DNA of 64,000 nucleotides from Asparagopsis taxiformis (lineage: Eukaryota; Rhodophyta; Florideophyceae; Bonnemaisoniales; Bonnemaisoniaceae). Every line of letters begins with the position of its first letter. Within the stretch, counting starts at the first letter, position 1. The translations under genes were made by a program, and so were the position numbers. The stretch is from NCBI GenBank assembly GCA_030407315.1, contig JALQPE010000211.1, positions 124,001-188,000 of the forward strand, read 5' to 3'. The notes under the pieces were generated by a model that had not been told where the DNA came from, ran no database searches, and saw nothing but the letters and a program-made list of their open reading frames with translations. Of this stretch, positions 19,495-30,016 are shown in pieces.

Positions 19495-20117
19495 CGACAA
19501 TATTTGGCTTGTTCTTTCACTTCTGAAGTAGTGATGAGATGGCCGTGTACTAAAAATTTTTGAAGTAGCAGTCAACAGCTGTCGAGTGAGCCTTGCTCAC
19601 CGAGGCAGACTGGGATCCCAGCCATCAATCAACAGGGCGTGCTGTATACAACCAATCGCAGTTGAAAAGTACAAGTTCACTGCTGTACTTTTTCACTGCA
19701 GAAGCTCGATAAATTCGGCGTGCGCACAACTCAAGTTTTACCGTATTTTCAATCCAGATGGCATTCCTATACGTGCAATTTGCACGTGTTGCACTTCAAT
19801 TCCCCATGGACGAGGTGCAGAGTTCTTGATCTCAACACAGTTCCTCATCAGGCAGATAAGAACCACAATTTATCCTCCAGTTTCAGTTCTTCAGTCATTG
19901 ACTGTACTTGTATGGCACACGCAAATTCTCGCATTCTCTCCTGCACTTCCATTTCATCTTCGCAATTTCCTACCCTTTGCAAATCCACTGAGCATTCTCA
20001 GAATTTCTGTCGACTTGTGAACAATACGCTCATGTTCATTTTTGAATTGATACCCAACCAATCATTTCTACCTCTCGTTGCATCGATTTGAAGGCAATGT
20101 GAAGCTAAGGCTCCAAC
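19495..20117. other. Divergent intergenic region between VPS25 and the intermediate peptidase
   Basis: About 620 bp. A 144-codon plus-strand frame at 19586-20020 is Ser/Leu/Ile rich with no family resemblance and is not called. No RNA gene or repeat recognised. Confidence 0.35.
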
Positions 20118-22292
20118 ATGTTGCAGACGCGATTAATTCAGACCGGGGTGAAACGAATTCATCAGGCTTCAACTGCGCGACACGCCATCCGTTCCTTTTT
20201 TACCCAACATAATTATCATCGCAATTCTGAACGTATCGGTTGTTTCGGTCTCAAAGGTTTACACCAACCCTCTGACTGGGATAATATTGCAAGAAGTTGT
20301 GTTACAGATTGTCTCCAATTTGCTGATCAAATCAGATCTCTCAAATCTGGAGAGCCACATGCCGTGCTTCAGACATTCGATGATTTGTCAGACCGCTTGT
20401 GTTCTGTCCTAGATGTTGCTGAACTCTGCCGCAACGTTCACCCCAATCCTGAATTTGTACAAGCAGCCGACGAAGCTTTCCTCCGCGTTTCCAATATGGT
20501 CCAGCATCTCAATGCAGACAAAGCTCTCTATGAACCTCTCCAACAAATATATCCAGGTTCATCTACCCGAGCAAAAAGCGCATCTGTGGATCTCTCCGGG
20601 GAAGACCTTCATTTGGTGAAGTCTTTGAAGCACGACTTTGAAAGAGGAGGAATTGAATTGGAGCAGTCCAAGAAATCCTTACTGATCAACCTACAAGATG
20701 AAATAAACTATCTCAGTTCAGCGTTCATATCAGACGCTGGGCGATCACCACCAAGACTGGATCTGCCAGTTCACAAACTGCGATCATTGCCAGAATCCAT
20801 CCGCCGTTCGTTGAAGAGATCGGTTCTCCCGGACCATTACCAGGTTCCCATTGATGCATCCATGTCACTACTCCTTCTCAAATGGATTCCAGACTCAAAG
20901 ATTCGTGAAAAAGTGTTCCGTCTTAGTCACAGTCATCAGGAAGAAGCCAAGTCACATCTTCTCGATGAACTATTGTCTAAGCGTCGAGAAGTCTCGAAAG
21001 TGCTAGGATATCCGAGTTATGCCGAGCTGTTATTTGGTGGCCGTTTAGCGTCATCTCCGACAGATGTGATGGAATTCATTCATGAAATGTCGAACATCGT
21101 TCAAGGAACAGCTTGTGTTGAGCGGAAGGCATTGGAAATTGAGAAGATGCGTTTGGAACCACATCTGATTCAGGACGGCAAAATTGGACTTCACGGCTGG
21201 GACCGTAGTTTCTACATAGGTCGCTTAAAGGCTCAGGACTTTAATCTGTCCTCTACTGAAATTTCGCAATATCTTCCTCTCTCTGCCTGTCTGGAAGGGC
21301 TTGCAGACCTGGTTTTCAGCATATTTGGGGTCAGAATGGTGAAAGCAGAAGCGAATCGTGACGAAATATGGCATCACAGCGTTCAACAGATTCAACTTGT
21401 TGACGAATCTGAGAAAGTTCTAGGAAAGATATTTTTAGACCTGACTCCAAGGAAAGGAAAGTATGGCCATGCAGCGCACTTTTGCATTTCTTGTGGACGG
21501 CAACCAAGTAATCACGCAGAATACCAAACTCCTGTGGTGGCTTTGGTTTGCAATTTTGGGAAGGATGTGCGTGATGGTATCCGTCTTCTCAGTATGTCTG
21601 AATACGAGACGCTTTTCCATGAGTTTGGTCATTCGCTACACTCTATTCTCTCACGAACAAAATATCAACATTTATCAGGGACTCGAGTGGCAACTGATTT
21701 AGTGGAAGTCCCGTCACATCTATTCGAACACTTTGCATGGGACTCTCGTGTTTTATCTCGTGTAGCAAAGCATTACAAAACGGGAGAACCAATGCCTACA
21801 AGATTGTTGCGTTCTCTAAGTGCATCAAGAAGAGGGTTTATTGCTACTGATGTTCAGATGCAGCTATTGTTTTCGGCTATGGATTTGCAGTTTCATGGTT
21901 CTGGTCCTCCAATTGGCAATATCACTACCGCTTTTGAAGAACTTCAAAGAGATCTGACTGCATATACGCCGGACAAAGGAGTTTCAATACCATCCACTTT
22001 CCATCATTTCGTTGGTTATGGTGCCGGATATTACTCGTACATTTTTGCCAAGGTCATCTCCGCACAGTTATGGGCATGTTTGTTTGAGAAAGACCCATTT
22101 TCTAGAACTGGTGGGGATCGACTGCGGACGGGGCTACTCTCTCGTGGAGGGGCTCAAGATCCTGCCTCTCTCATTTTTGAAGTTCTTGGTGATCATGTCA
22201 GTTGCACTCCTTTTCTACAGAGTATTGGAATTCAAAGCAGAGATCGGAATACGGAGCTGATGCTCCCTACGGCGCCCTTATCAAGACAATAA
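20118..22292 (+). CDS. MIPEP: Mitochondrial intermediate peptidase (M3 zinc metallopeptidase)
   Basis: 724 residues. A basic, Arg/Gln/Thr-rich presequence (MLQTRLIQTGVKRIHQASTARHAIRSF) precedes the M3 helical domain. The zinc site is FHEFGHSLHSILSRT (HExGH at about residue 502), followed by YQHLSGTRVATDLVEVPSHLFEHFA. This fits MIP/Oct1 (the family reads GRTxYQHxxGTRxxTDFxExPS) better than oligopeptidase A or thimet peptidase. The conserved C-terminal GYGAGYYSYIFAKV, which helps bind substrate, is present. MIP removes an octapeptide from a subset of matrix proteins after the main processing peptidase has cut. The gene has no introns. Confidence 0.94.
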   Translation: MLQTRLIQTGVKRIHQASTARHAIRSFFTQHNYHRNSERIGCFGLKGLHQPSDWDNIARSCVTDCLQFADQIRSLKSGEPHAVLQTFDDLSDRLCSVLDVAELCRNVHPNPEFVQAADEAFLRVSNMVQHLNADKALYEPLQQIYPGSSTRAKSASVDLSGEDLHLVKSLKHDFERGGIELEQSKKSLLINLQDEINYLSSAFISDAGRSPPRLDLPVHKLRSLPESIRRSLKRSVLPDHYQVPIDASMSLLLLKWIPDSKIREKVFRLSHSHQEEAKSHLLDELLSKRREVSKVLGYPSYAELLFGGRLASSPTDVMEFIHEMSNIVQGTACVERKALEIEKMRLEPHLIQDGKIGLHGWDRSFYIGRLKAQDFNLSSTEISQYLPLSACLEGLADLVFSIFGVRMVKAEANRDEIWHHSVQQIQLVDESEKVLGKIFLDLTPRKGKYGHAAHFCISCGRQPSNHAEYQTPVVALVCNFGKDVRDGIRLLSMSEYETLFHEFGHSLHSILSRTKYQHLSGTRVATDLVEVPSHLFEHFAWDSRVLSRVAKHYKTGEPMPTRLLRSLSASRRGFIATDVQMQLLFSAMDLQFHGSGPPIGNITTAFEELQRDLTAYTPDKGVSIPSTFHHFVGYGAGYYSYIFAKVISAQLWACLFEKDPFSRTGGDRLRTGLLSRGGAQDPASLIFEVLGDHVSCTPFLQSIGIQSRDRNTELMLPTAPLSRQ

Positions 22293-22322
22293 CTCGAATT
22301 CCGCAACCATACCATCCAGTTC

Positions 22323-25300
22323 TCAATCTCCGAACTTTTGTTGTCCGTAACCTCCGCCTCCTGGAGTACTAATACGTATCATGTCGCCTGATTGCACAGA
22401 AACCGTACTCTTGCCTCCCAACATCTCACAGCTACTGTCAGCGTGGATAAGTTCGTTCTTTCCTTTTTCTCCATCCTTCCCACCATTTAAACCCCATGGA
22501 GCATACTGTCTACGTTCGCTGAGGATTGCCACTGTCAGCGGACGGGTAAATTCTATTGTGCGGACAAGGCCGTTTCCTCCACTCCATTCACCAGAACCCC
22601 CTGACCCTTCTCTGTACGAAAAATTACGAACAACGGCAGGATAGCGACGTTCTAAGATTTCTGGATCAGTCATGCGTGTATTAGTCATGTGAACCTGAAC
22701 ACCAGAAGTTCCATCCCAACCGGGACCTGCCCCACATCCTCCGGCCACCGTTTCGTAGTAACCCATAGTGTTGTCCCCAAACGTAAAATTATTCATGCAA
22801 CCTTGAGAAGCTGCACAGGCTCCAAAAGCCCCAAGGATTACGTCTGTAACCCGCTGGGATGTTAAAACGTTTCCTCCAACTACAGCTGCATTGCTGCTTG
22901 GAGAAAGTATAGAGTTCTTCGACAGCTTGATTGAAATAGGATCCATACATCCTTGGTTGAGTGGTATGTCTTGATCTACCAAACATCGCAGAGCGTAAAT
23001 GATTGCAGATGAAGTAACGGCTTCAGGAGCATTCGTGTTTCCAGTTACTTCTGGCCCTGATTCACTGAAATCAAACATCGCAGAACCTTGAACACTGTCT
23101 ATGCTCAGACCGAGTTTGATTTCGGTGCCATCGTCCATAAAATCACTAAAAGAGAGGACGTCGCCATCTCTCAGATTGTGCATCTGAGCAATATTCCGTA
23201 ACATTTCCCGGACAGCATGAGCAGCTGCTTCCTGGATGTGATGCATATACGACAGCACAGTTGTCAATCCCTGGTTGTCAATCAATTCCGTTACAAGCGT
23301 TATTCCTTTCTTGTTTGCAGCGACCTGTGCACGAATATCTGAGATAACATCAGGAATGCATCGACATCCACTTTCTTTTAACCTGGACCGAAGCTCTTCC
23401 TCCTGGAAGCGTCCATCTTTAACCAACTTGAGTGATTCCACGGCGAAGCCTTCATCAGACAAAGACTTGCTGAATGGGGGCATTGAACCTGGCGTAATAC
23501 CGCCAATATCTGCCTGATGACCACGAGATGCCACATAAAATACAATTGCTCCTTCGTAATAGACTGGAGTTATTATGGTCACATCTGGAAGATGGGTACC
23601 TCCTGCGGACGGATGATTACTCAGGAGTACCTCACCCTCGGCCCAATCATCACCAAGTGTTCGAATCTGATATCGTACTGCGTCTTGCATGGCACCAAGA
23701 TGAACGGGAACATGGGGGGCATTTGCTACAAGGCCGCCAGTCTCATCAAAAAGGGCACATGAGAAGTCTAATCGTTCTTTGATATTCGTTGAAATTGCTG
23801 TGCGCTGCAAAGTTCTCCCCATTTGCTCTGCAATACCCATGAAACGATGAGCATAAATTGATAGCTTCACATGATCTACTCTTGTTGTAGATGTTTTTGC
23901 TTGCCCCACAGAAGCAGAATCCTTGGGGGTTGAGTTTTGGTCAACCTTGATAACTACATTTCCGTCGCTCGCGATACGGGCAGTGCATCCTGGATCTACT
24001 ACAATGGTAATCCCAGCATCAGTATCAACAATCAGACAGGGTCCCGGAAGAACCGTTCTGCCTTTTGCCAAATCTTTGCTCCGCCAAACTGGCGTTTCAA
24101 GCCATCCATTTTCCTCACTGTAGTAGCATCTGGAAATGAGTGCTGGTTGAGAATCTTCCACTCTTTCCTCTATATTTCCAGAGGTATCAACTTCAAGTTC
24201 AGGGACAATTACCTCGCCTCTTGGTCGTGAAGTCTCGTCAGTAGTTGTTAAATGAGAACTACGAGCTCGAACCCGAACATCGTCGATGAGTATGTTTCGT
24301 CGAGGGATCGAGAAACCATGTTCACGTGTGTATTCGTCCGTAAAGATCTTGTCAAAACTAAACTGCCCCAGCTCGGGAGGGCTCAGTTCTTCTAGGGCAG
24401 ATGGACATTGTACCATAATTCCAAAATCAGTTCCTTCATATCTCATGTTAAGATATTCATCAATCTTGATGGATTCGGGTTTAAAACCACGACTAACCAA
24501 ATCGTCATAAGCGGTTTTCCGCAAGGATCGCATCAAAGTAAACGCATCCACCTTCGCAGCTGTATCATAATAGGAGACTTCGACTGGCTCCTGCTTTTCG
24601 ACGACACTATCAGCCAGCGCTATCCCGTATGCAGAGAGAATGCCTGAGTACTTGTGTACAAACACAGTTTTAATCCCGAGCGATCTTGCAATTGCGCATG
24701 CATGTTGGCCACCGGCACCCCCAAAACAAGCAAGGTTATGATCGCGAACGTCATACCCTTTTGCTTCTGTCAACTGGCGAATAGGTCTACACATAGTTTC
24801 ATTGGCAACTTTGATGAAGCCTTCCGCAACATCCTCTGCTGACATCTGGGGTTCATCCAAGCTTTTCAGGTGTTCATTGATGGAATTTGTCAGCGCTGCG
24901 AACGCGACACGGGTTGCGTTGACGTCGAGCGGTTCATCTGCGTTGGGACCGAATATATGCGGGAACAGCTCTGGTACAATACGTCCCAGCATTAGATTTG
25001 CATCTGTCACGGTTAGATGACCACCTTTCCGGTAGCAAACTGGACCAGGATGAGCACCTGCAGATTCTGGACCTACGTAGAACATGCCACTTCTGAAAAA
25101 TAGCCTTGAGCCACCCCCGGCAGCTACTGTGTTGATATCGAGTTGTGGTGCTTGAATGGTGACACCGGCCGTCTCGGTCTCAAATACATGTTCAAGTCGA
25201 CCAGCATAACGGGAAACATCTGTTGAAGTGCCACCCATATCGAAGCCAATGACTGGTGTTGGCTTGGCAGAGAGAAGTGTTTCTGGGCAATGTACTTCAT

Positions 25301-26276
25301 ATCCATATGAAGATCTACCGTATCCCACAACACCACCAGCAGGCCCTGATAGAATTGCAACATAGCCACAGAAATTATCAATGTCACATAGACCACCATC
25401 GCTTTGCATAAACTGAACATCGACGCCTTGAAGATTGTCTTCGAAGCCGGCTCGAAAGCTGGTGAGGTATTGACGAATTTTTGGCGTGAGATAAGCATCC
25501 ACAGTTGCAGTAAAGCCACGTGGGACGATCTTGACCATGGGGGTAAGTTCACAGGAGAGGGAAATATGCTTGAAGCCTATATGTTGCGCAATTTGTCGCA
25601 CAGTATGTTCATGATGCTTGAATGCGTAGGAATGCATCAAAGCGACAGCAAGAGAAGTTATGCCAGATGCATGCACTTTTTCTAGTTGATCTTTGAGCTT
25701 GTCAACATCAAGCTGCTTGTGCACCTGAAGAGAGGATTCGACGAGACGCGAAGGTTTGACAGTAGACGCTCTCATCTCCTTACGCTCCTGGTTTGCCGAG
25801 GCGTCAGAGAAGTTTTTCACAAAACGGACACGTTCATCTGCTTCCACGACAGTTGTATACAAGATGCCCATTTTGGCGACTCTGAGATCGAAGATGTTAG
25901 GACGGGTCTGATTACCGATAGCGAGCATATCTTTGAGACCCGCGGTGGTGACAAGAGCACATGGTTCACCATCACGTTCTAGCAAAGCGTTTGTTCCAAC
26001 TGTAGTTCCCATACGAATCCATTCAATATGAGAGGTGTTGAGAGGGGCATGGTTGGGGATTTGCTCACCGGTGGCGATTTGAATGATTCTACGGATACCC
26101 TCTCGCGGAGCATCAGAGTAGTTGTCCGGGTCCACGGAAAGAAGCTTGAGGACATGATAATCGATGGATGTTGTGGAAGTATCGGGAGATAAGTGCTCTA
26201 TCTCTGCATAAATGTCGGTAAAGGTTCCGCCGCGGTCGATCGCCACACGGATGCGGGGGTATTGTACGGGTGGCAT
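22323..26276 (-). CDS. OPLAH: ATP-dependent 5-oxoprolinase
   Basis: 1317 residues, near the usual ~1290. The order is HyuA then HyuB in one chain, as in eukaryotic OPLAH. The N-terminal actin-like fold starts RVAIDRGGTFTD, with GTTVGTNALLER and GFDMGGTSTDVSRY further on. The HyuA half ends about residue 790. The HyuB half starts at about 828 (LSIYAHRFMGIAEQMGRTLQRTAIS) and includes LSNHPSAGGTHLPDVTIITPV and a Gly-rich C-terminus (STPGGGGYGQQ). It opens 5-oxo-L-proline to L-glutamate using ATP, part of glutathione turnover in the cytosol. Its end lies only 30 bp from the end of the convergent peptidase gene. Confidence 0.97.
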   Translation of the reverse strand: MPPVQYPRIRVAIDRGGTFTDIYAEIEHLSPDTSTTSIDYHVLKLLSVDPDNYSDAPREGIRRIIQIATGEQIPNHAPLNTSHIEWIRMGTTVGTNALLERDGEPCALVTTAGLKDMLAIGNQTRPNIFDLRVAKMGILYTTVVEADERVRFVKNFSDASANQERKEMRASTVKPSRLVESSLQVHKQLDVDKLKDQLEKVHASGITSLAVALMHSYAFKHHEHTVRQIAQHIGFKHISLSCELTPMVKIVPRGFTATVDAYLTPKIRQYLTSFRAGFEDNLQGVDVQFMQSDGGLCDIDNFCGYVAILSGPAGGVVGYGRSSYGYEVHCPETLLSAKPTPVIGFDMGGTSTDVSRYAGRLEHVFETETAGVTIQAPQLDINTVAAGGGSRLFFRSGMFYVGPESAGAHPGPVCYRKGGHLTVTDANLMLGRIVPELFPHIFGPNADEPLDVNATRVAFAALTNSINEHLKSLDEPQMSAEDVAEGFIKVANETMCRPIRQLTEAKGYDVRDHNLACFGGAGGQHACAIARSLGIKTVFVHKYSGILSAYGIALADSVVEKQEPVEVSYYDTAAKVDAFTLMRSLRKTAYDDLVSRGFKPESIKIDEYLNMRYEGTDFGIMVQCPSALEELSPPELGQFSFDKIFTDEYTREHGFSIPRRNILIDDVRVRARSSHLTTTDETSRPRGEVIVPELEVDTSGNIEERVEDSQPALISRCYYSEENGWLETPVWRSKDLAKGRTVLPGPCLIVDTDAGITIVVDPGCTARIASDGNVVIKVDQNSTPKDSASVGQAKTSTTRVDHVKLSIYAHRFMGIAEQMGRTLQRTAISTNIKERLDFSCALFDETGGLVANAPHVPVHLGAMQDAVRYQIRTLGDDWAEGEVLLSNHPSAGGTHLPDVTIITPVYYEGAIVFYVASRGHQADIGGITPGSMPPFSKSLSDEGFAVESLKLVKDGRFQEEELRSRLKESGCRCIPDVISDIRAQVAANKKGITLVTELIDNQGLTTVLSYMHHIQEAAAHAVREMLRNIAQMHNLRDGDVLSFSDFMDDGTEIKLGLSIDSVQGSAMFDFSESGPEVTGNTNAPEAVTSSAIIYALRCLVDQDIPLNQGCMDPISIKLSKNSILSPSSNAAVVGGNVLTSQRVTDVILGAFGACAASQGCMNNFTFGDNTMGYYETVAGGCGAGPGWDGTSGVQVHMTNTRMTDPEILERRYPAVVRNFSYREGSGGSGEWSGGNGLVRTIEFTRPLTVAILSERRQYAPWGLNGGKDGEKGKNELIHADSSCEMLGGKSTVSVQSGDMIRISTPGGGGYGQQKFGD

Positions 26277-26876
26277 TGTGCAAATGACTGTGGGACTCTA
26301 TAAGTGTGAAGGAAGAAAAGCGTGGAAATAGCAGAAAGGACAAAGGTCTGTAGAAATCGAGTGCATCTCTTCAGCTCAAGAGCTGAGAATGCGAAAGTGC
26401 ATACGTGTACTCGAAAATTGGTTGGAGAAAATATATTGTGATTTTGTATGGTATAGAAGATTGCGTTTCTTCTTGCACGTTGTCCATCTGGATGTGTAGC
26501 AGCGATTACACAAATGGTTAGCTCGACAGCTTATATGTTACTGATGTGCCAATCGAAACGTGCTAAGCTCGAGTGCAGAGGAAATTCAAGTTACAGTTGA
26601 GACGCATCCGTACACTGCTATTCGCAGCAGACGCGTAGTCGATGGTCCATTCAGAACGATGACAGTATAGTGATCAATTGACGTTTCACTCTGTGCAATT
26701 ATGATTGGCCAATTTCAAAACCGGCCGTTCATTCGATTCAAAATATGCCCCATTTCTCAGACCTCCACTTTCAAACTTGAATAGTCCACTCCACCATCGA
26801 CCCACATCAACTCCAATTCTCCTCACCTCGCAAACCCCATGAACTAGCTCAAACTTCTGCATCCATCTCCCTCCCA
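26277..26876. other. Divergent intergenic region between OPLAH and the TPX2-like gene
   Basis: 600 bp carrying two promoters. It is pyrimidine-rich in the last 120 bp before 26877. No gene or repeat recognised. Confidence 0.35.
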
Positions 26877-28667
26877 ATGGCGTTGAAGCCCGAGCAAGAT
26901 TGGTGCGAACAGATAGACGCCCCGTCCCACTTCGACTTCGTCTCCGCCCTTCCCGCGCCCTGCTCCGGAAACTGGGAGCCCACGCCGTTCACGCTTCGCG
27001 AGCCGCCAGGCGCCCAAGCAGCCGCCAATGCATTCTTTGAAAAACGCGCCCAGCAACCGGACGAGCCGCCATTAAAAGACGACCGTCCCCAACTCATCGA
27101 TCTGCGCCTTCCAATCGAGCCTGTGCACCGCCATCGACCCACAACTTCCTTCCAGCAATTCATCACATCCTATTACTCCGATTCCCCGCCGCACCCGCCG
27201 TCGCCACCGCGCGACTTGACGTCTCCGCGTCCAACTCCTCGCCGCGTCGTATCCGTCAATTGCGATCTCCCGACCCGATTCAACCACGAATCAAACCCTG
27301 CGCCGCGCACCCCAGGTAACTCGCGACCAACTACACCTGCGCGTCGCGCACGCTCGACCGTTGTCGCACGCGCCCTCTTCGCTCCTTCGCCTGTTCGACC
27401 TCCAAATCCGTCCGCTTCCCCGCGTGCACACCGTGGTCTTTCGTATCATCGACCGCGTCCCTCCCCTTCCGTTTCTCCCCCAGACACGCTTGCTTCCGTT
27501 CATGCTGCTCCGCTGTTGCAAGAAGCATCCCGTCAGCATTCGAACAGTACTTCTGCAGCCCCGCGGAGACGGGTCTCGCCAGGACTACATTCCAGTAGTG
27601 GCAGCCGTGCATCGACCTCGCAATCTTCCGCTGGATCACTGCCTTCTCGTGGTGCATTGACTAAATCGAAGCCTCGTGTTTGTGTTGATGCTCCTGCTCC
27701 ATCCGAAAACAAAACTGTTCTGCCACACGCATCAAGACTACCCCCGTCTGACTTGCAAAGTTCTGTTACGAACAGTACCAGTGAATCGCAACAAATATCT
27801 CAGTATTCTGCTGAAGATTCAAGCGATCAATTGGTTACCACCGCCAAAGTCATTTCACCAGAACCGAAAATCAAGAGGCCAAGAAGAGTCGGCCTTCCAC
27901 AGAGAGTTTTCCCTTTTGTTGAGGACACAAACAAACATGTACCCCCCGTTAATGCTACGAGGCAAGTACCTCTCGAGAGCAGTCGGAGATTGGACAATAG
28001 CAATAACGAGTCTACAAACCCCCAGCGCCCTGCCCTGAGTGATCAAACCTTACGTGGATTCGAAGTCCGCACTCGCAATGAAAGAATAGAGCCAAAGGCT
28101 GTCAATTCACTCGACGACATTCTGCAATCTGAAAATGCGCGTATTTTGCAGGAACGCCAAAGAAGAGGTTTACAGCGGCAGCAGATGCTATTAGCCGAGA
28201 AAGAAAATGTGTTGAGAAGTTTCCCAGTGAAAGAAACCCGAGTTATTAAGAAGAAGCGAACTACTGCTCGAGTAGAGTTCACTTCAGCGAATTCCCGTCG
28301 GAAGGCAAGTACACAGGGCACAGAAGAGAACCGCTGTGCTGTGCCTGCAGTTTTAAACGTCACAATGAGCCCTAGTGCTCAGGAATCACAACCTAGTAGT
28401 AATCGAGGGCTGAGAGGGCTACGTACCAGGACGCGAGCGTTAACTTCTCATGGCACCAAAGAAGAACGTGTGACACCGAGATCAGCCTCGGATTTGGATT
28501 CAGCGGCAGCAACCTTTGGACAAATGTCCCTGACCGAAAGGGTGAAGGCATCTGTCAAGGAAAAAAGAAGGTTGAAGAAAGTCGAAGGTGATTTGAATTC
28601 TCTCCTGAACCAGCACAATAGCAGAGTTCAGAATAATCGCAATCGCCGGCTTGCGGCAAAGCAATAG
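26877..28667 (+). CDS. TPX2-like microtubule/Aurora-associated protein (candidate)
   Basis: 596 residues, mostly disordered, Pro/Ser/Arg rich. Residues 8-23 (DWCEQIDAPSHFDFVS) and 50-57 (ANAFFEKR) match in order the two-part Aurora A-binding motif at the N-terminus of TPX2 (DAPxxFxxF then WFE-K). A later block around residues 395-410 (LRGFEVRTRNERIE) and SNRGLRGLRTRTRALTS (about 510) resemble the basic TPX2 family motifs. A charged helix (RILQERQRRGLQRQQMLLAEKENVL) covers about 423-447. TPX2 proteins activate Aurora kinase and nucleate spindle microtubules. The middle 120-380 is low complexity. The alternative is an unrelated disordered protein with a chance N-terminal match. Confidence 0.6.
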   Translation: MALKPEQDWCEQIDAPSHFDFVSALPAPCSGNWEPTPFTLREPPGAQAAANAFFEKRAQQPDEPPLKDDRPQLIDLRLPIEPVHRHRPTTSFQQFITSYYSDSPPHPPSPPRDLTSPRPTPRRVVSVNCDLPTRFNHESNPAPRTPGNSRPTTPARRARSTVVARALFAPSPVRPPNPSASPRAHRGLSYHRPRPSPSVSPPDTLASVHAAPLLQEASRQHSNSTSAAPRRRVSPGLHSSSGSRASTSQSSAGSLPSRGALTKSKPRVCVDAPAPSENKTVLPHASRLPPSDLQSSVTNSTSESQQISQYSAEDSSDQLVTTAKVISPEPKIKRPRRVGLPQRVFPFVEDTNKHVPPVNATRQVPLESSRRLDNSNNESTNPQRPALSDQTLRGFEVRTRNERIEPKAVNSLDDILQSENARILQERQRRGLQRQQMLLAEKENVLRSFPVKETRVIKKKRTTARVEFTSANSRRKASTQGTEENRCAVPAVLNVTMSPSAQESQPSSNRGLRGLRTRTRALTSHGTKEERVTPRSASDLDSAAATFGQMSLTERVKASVKEKRRLKKVEGDLNSLLNQHNSRVQNNRNRRLAAKQ

Positions 28668-28838
28668 CGAAATCGTTACATCGAGCATGAGCACCTTCTG
28701 TAAATATGTATGTGACTTTCGGTGAACCAAACGGAGTATGTATTGGCGCATCAGTATTCTCGTAAATAACACTGATTCCATGATTTGTATATCCATTCTA
28801 TATCTGCGTTCTTCGTCAACTATTCTAAAGCACCTAAG

Positions 28839-29732
28839 CTAGGGAGATTTTGAGATTATGCTGTTATAGTGTTCGCCGAGTCCGAAATACTCTCGATGGA
28901 ACGACACACGAAAAGTAGTTTGTATCGCTGTGTTATCTCCCATTTTGACCACAGGCATGTTGGCTGCATAGACTTCGATATTGACACCAAGAATTTCTGA
29001 AAGTGCTCGAAGTTCTACTTGACCACCCCAGACAGCCTCATTTCTGAGTTGGTCGCAATAAGCACGAAAGAGTGTATCATCTGAATTCACAGTTTCGATG
29101 AACGGCATGAAGCTATCCTTGTGATTCATTAAATGATTGGCGGTGGCGTTTCGTAAGTCTTGTACAGTTGGTGCGACCGATGAATCAATGTTGTTCAACT
29201 CCATCTGGTGGGCAACCGCACTGTATAAACAGTGGCCATCTGCAGGAACTGGATGAATGCGTAATTGCTGCGGTTTAAGCTGTGCATCAATAGCTTGAGA
29301 TTCAACAAATTTGGCAGAAGGCCCCATTGCAGCCTTTTCTTCTTCTATACGCTTCTTTGATGCAGCCTCTTCCTCTGCTTTCTTTCGTCGTCGCCGAGCT
29401 GCTTTGGATTCGTTCTTTGGGGCAGCAGTTTCATTTTTCGCTGCTGAGCTAGAATCGGTACCAATCACCAAATTGGATATAGAGGCGATCATTTCTTCCG
29501 TTATATTATTCTCTGCGCATTCCCTAGCTTGCCTATCCAGTAAGGCTTTCTCCTCTTCGGCCGCTTGTTCTGCATGACGGGCTCTCCCAGAACGGTCCTT
29601 TCTTGGGATTGAAGATTTAATTCGTTCCATGCGCTTGTTTAGGGCTGCCCGTTCCTCAGCATGCCTTGAAAGAATTGCAGTAGAGGACTCGGGTCTTATT
29701 GGAATGTCTTGTTCGTTTGCTCCAACATCCAT
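28839..29732 (-). CDS. OTU-family deubiquitinase, OTUD6 type
   Basis: 297 residues from the first ATG at 29730-29732 (MDVGANEQD). A long charged helix in the N-terminal half (HAEERAALNKRMERIKSSIPRKDRSGRARH) matches OTUD6A/B architecture. The OTU domain has the catalytic PADGHCLYSAVAHQM (Asp and Cys) at about 175-189, the central NEAVWGGQVELRALSEIL, and the His in GEHYNSI near the end. The triad is complete, so it should be an active cysteine deubiquitinase; OTUD6B acts on ubiquitin linked to translation and growth proteins. It diverges from the CSN6 gene with 284 bp between the two starts, so the two may share a promoter region; both act in the ubiquitin system. Confidence 0.93.
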   Translation of the reverse strand: MDVGANEQDIPIRPESSTAILSRHAEERAALNKRMERIKSSIPRKDRSGRARHAEQAAEEEKALLDRQARECAENNITEEMIASISNLVIGTDSSSAAKNETAAPKNESKAARRRRKKAEEEAASKKRIEEEKAAMGPSAKFVESQAIDAQLKPQQLRIHPVPADGHCLYSAVAHQMELNNIDSSVAPTVQDLRNATANHLMNHKDSFMPFIETVNSDDTLFRAYCDQLRNEAVWGGQVELRALSEILGVNIEVYAANMPVVKMGDNTAIQTTFRVSFHREYFGLGEHYNSIISKSP

Positions 29733-30016
29733 ATTTGTATAAACGTAACGAGTGATCAGGGTAAAAGAATCGGTCTGCAAGGACTACATCTGCTTGACCA
29801 GGCACTCTGCAGCGTTTATCCGACAGAGTGCAAATCTATTCTAAGAAAAAAAACTTTGCACGGTGCGGCTCGCGAATTGCTCAAGATTTATGCTATCGTC
29901 CTCTAAATTTTAAAACAAAAAAATGGGATTGTTGTGATGCTTCCAGTGTCTCAGAGTCTTCGTCAACTTGGGACCCCTCGCCATCGACTAGTTGTGGTAG
30001 TCGACTTCTCCAGACA

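Noticed and set aside
19586..20020. 144-codon plus-strand frame
   Set aside because: No recognisable domain, mixed low-information sequence upstream of the intermediate peptidase.
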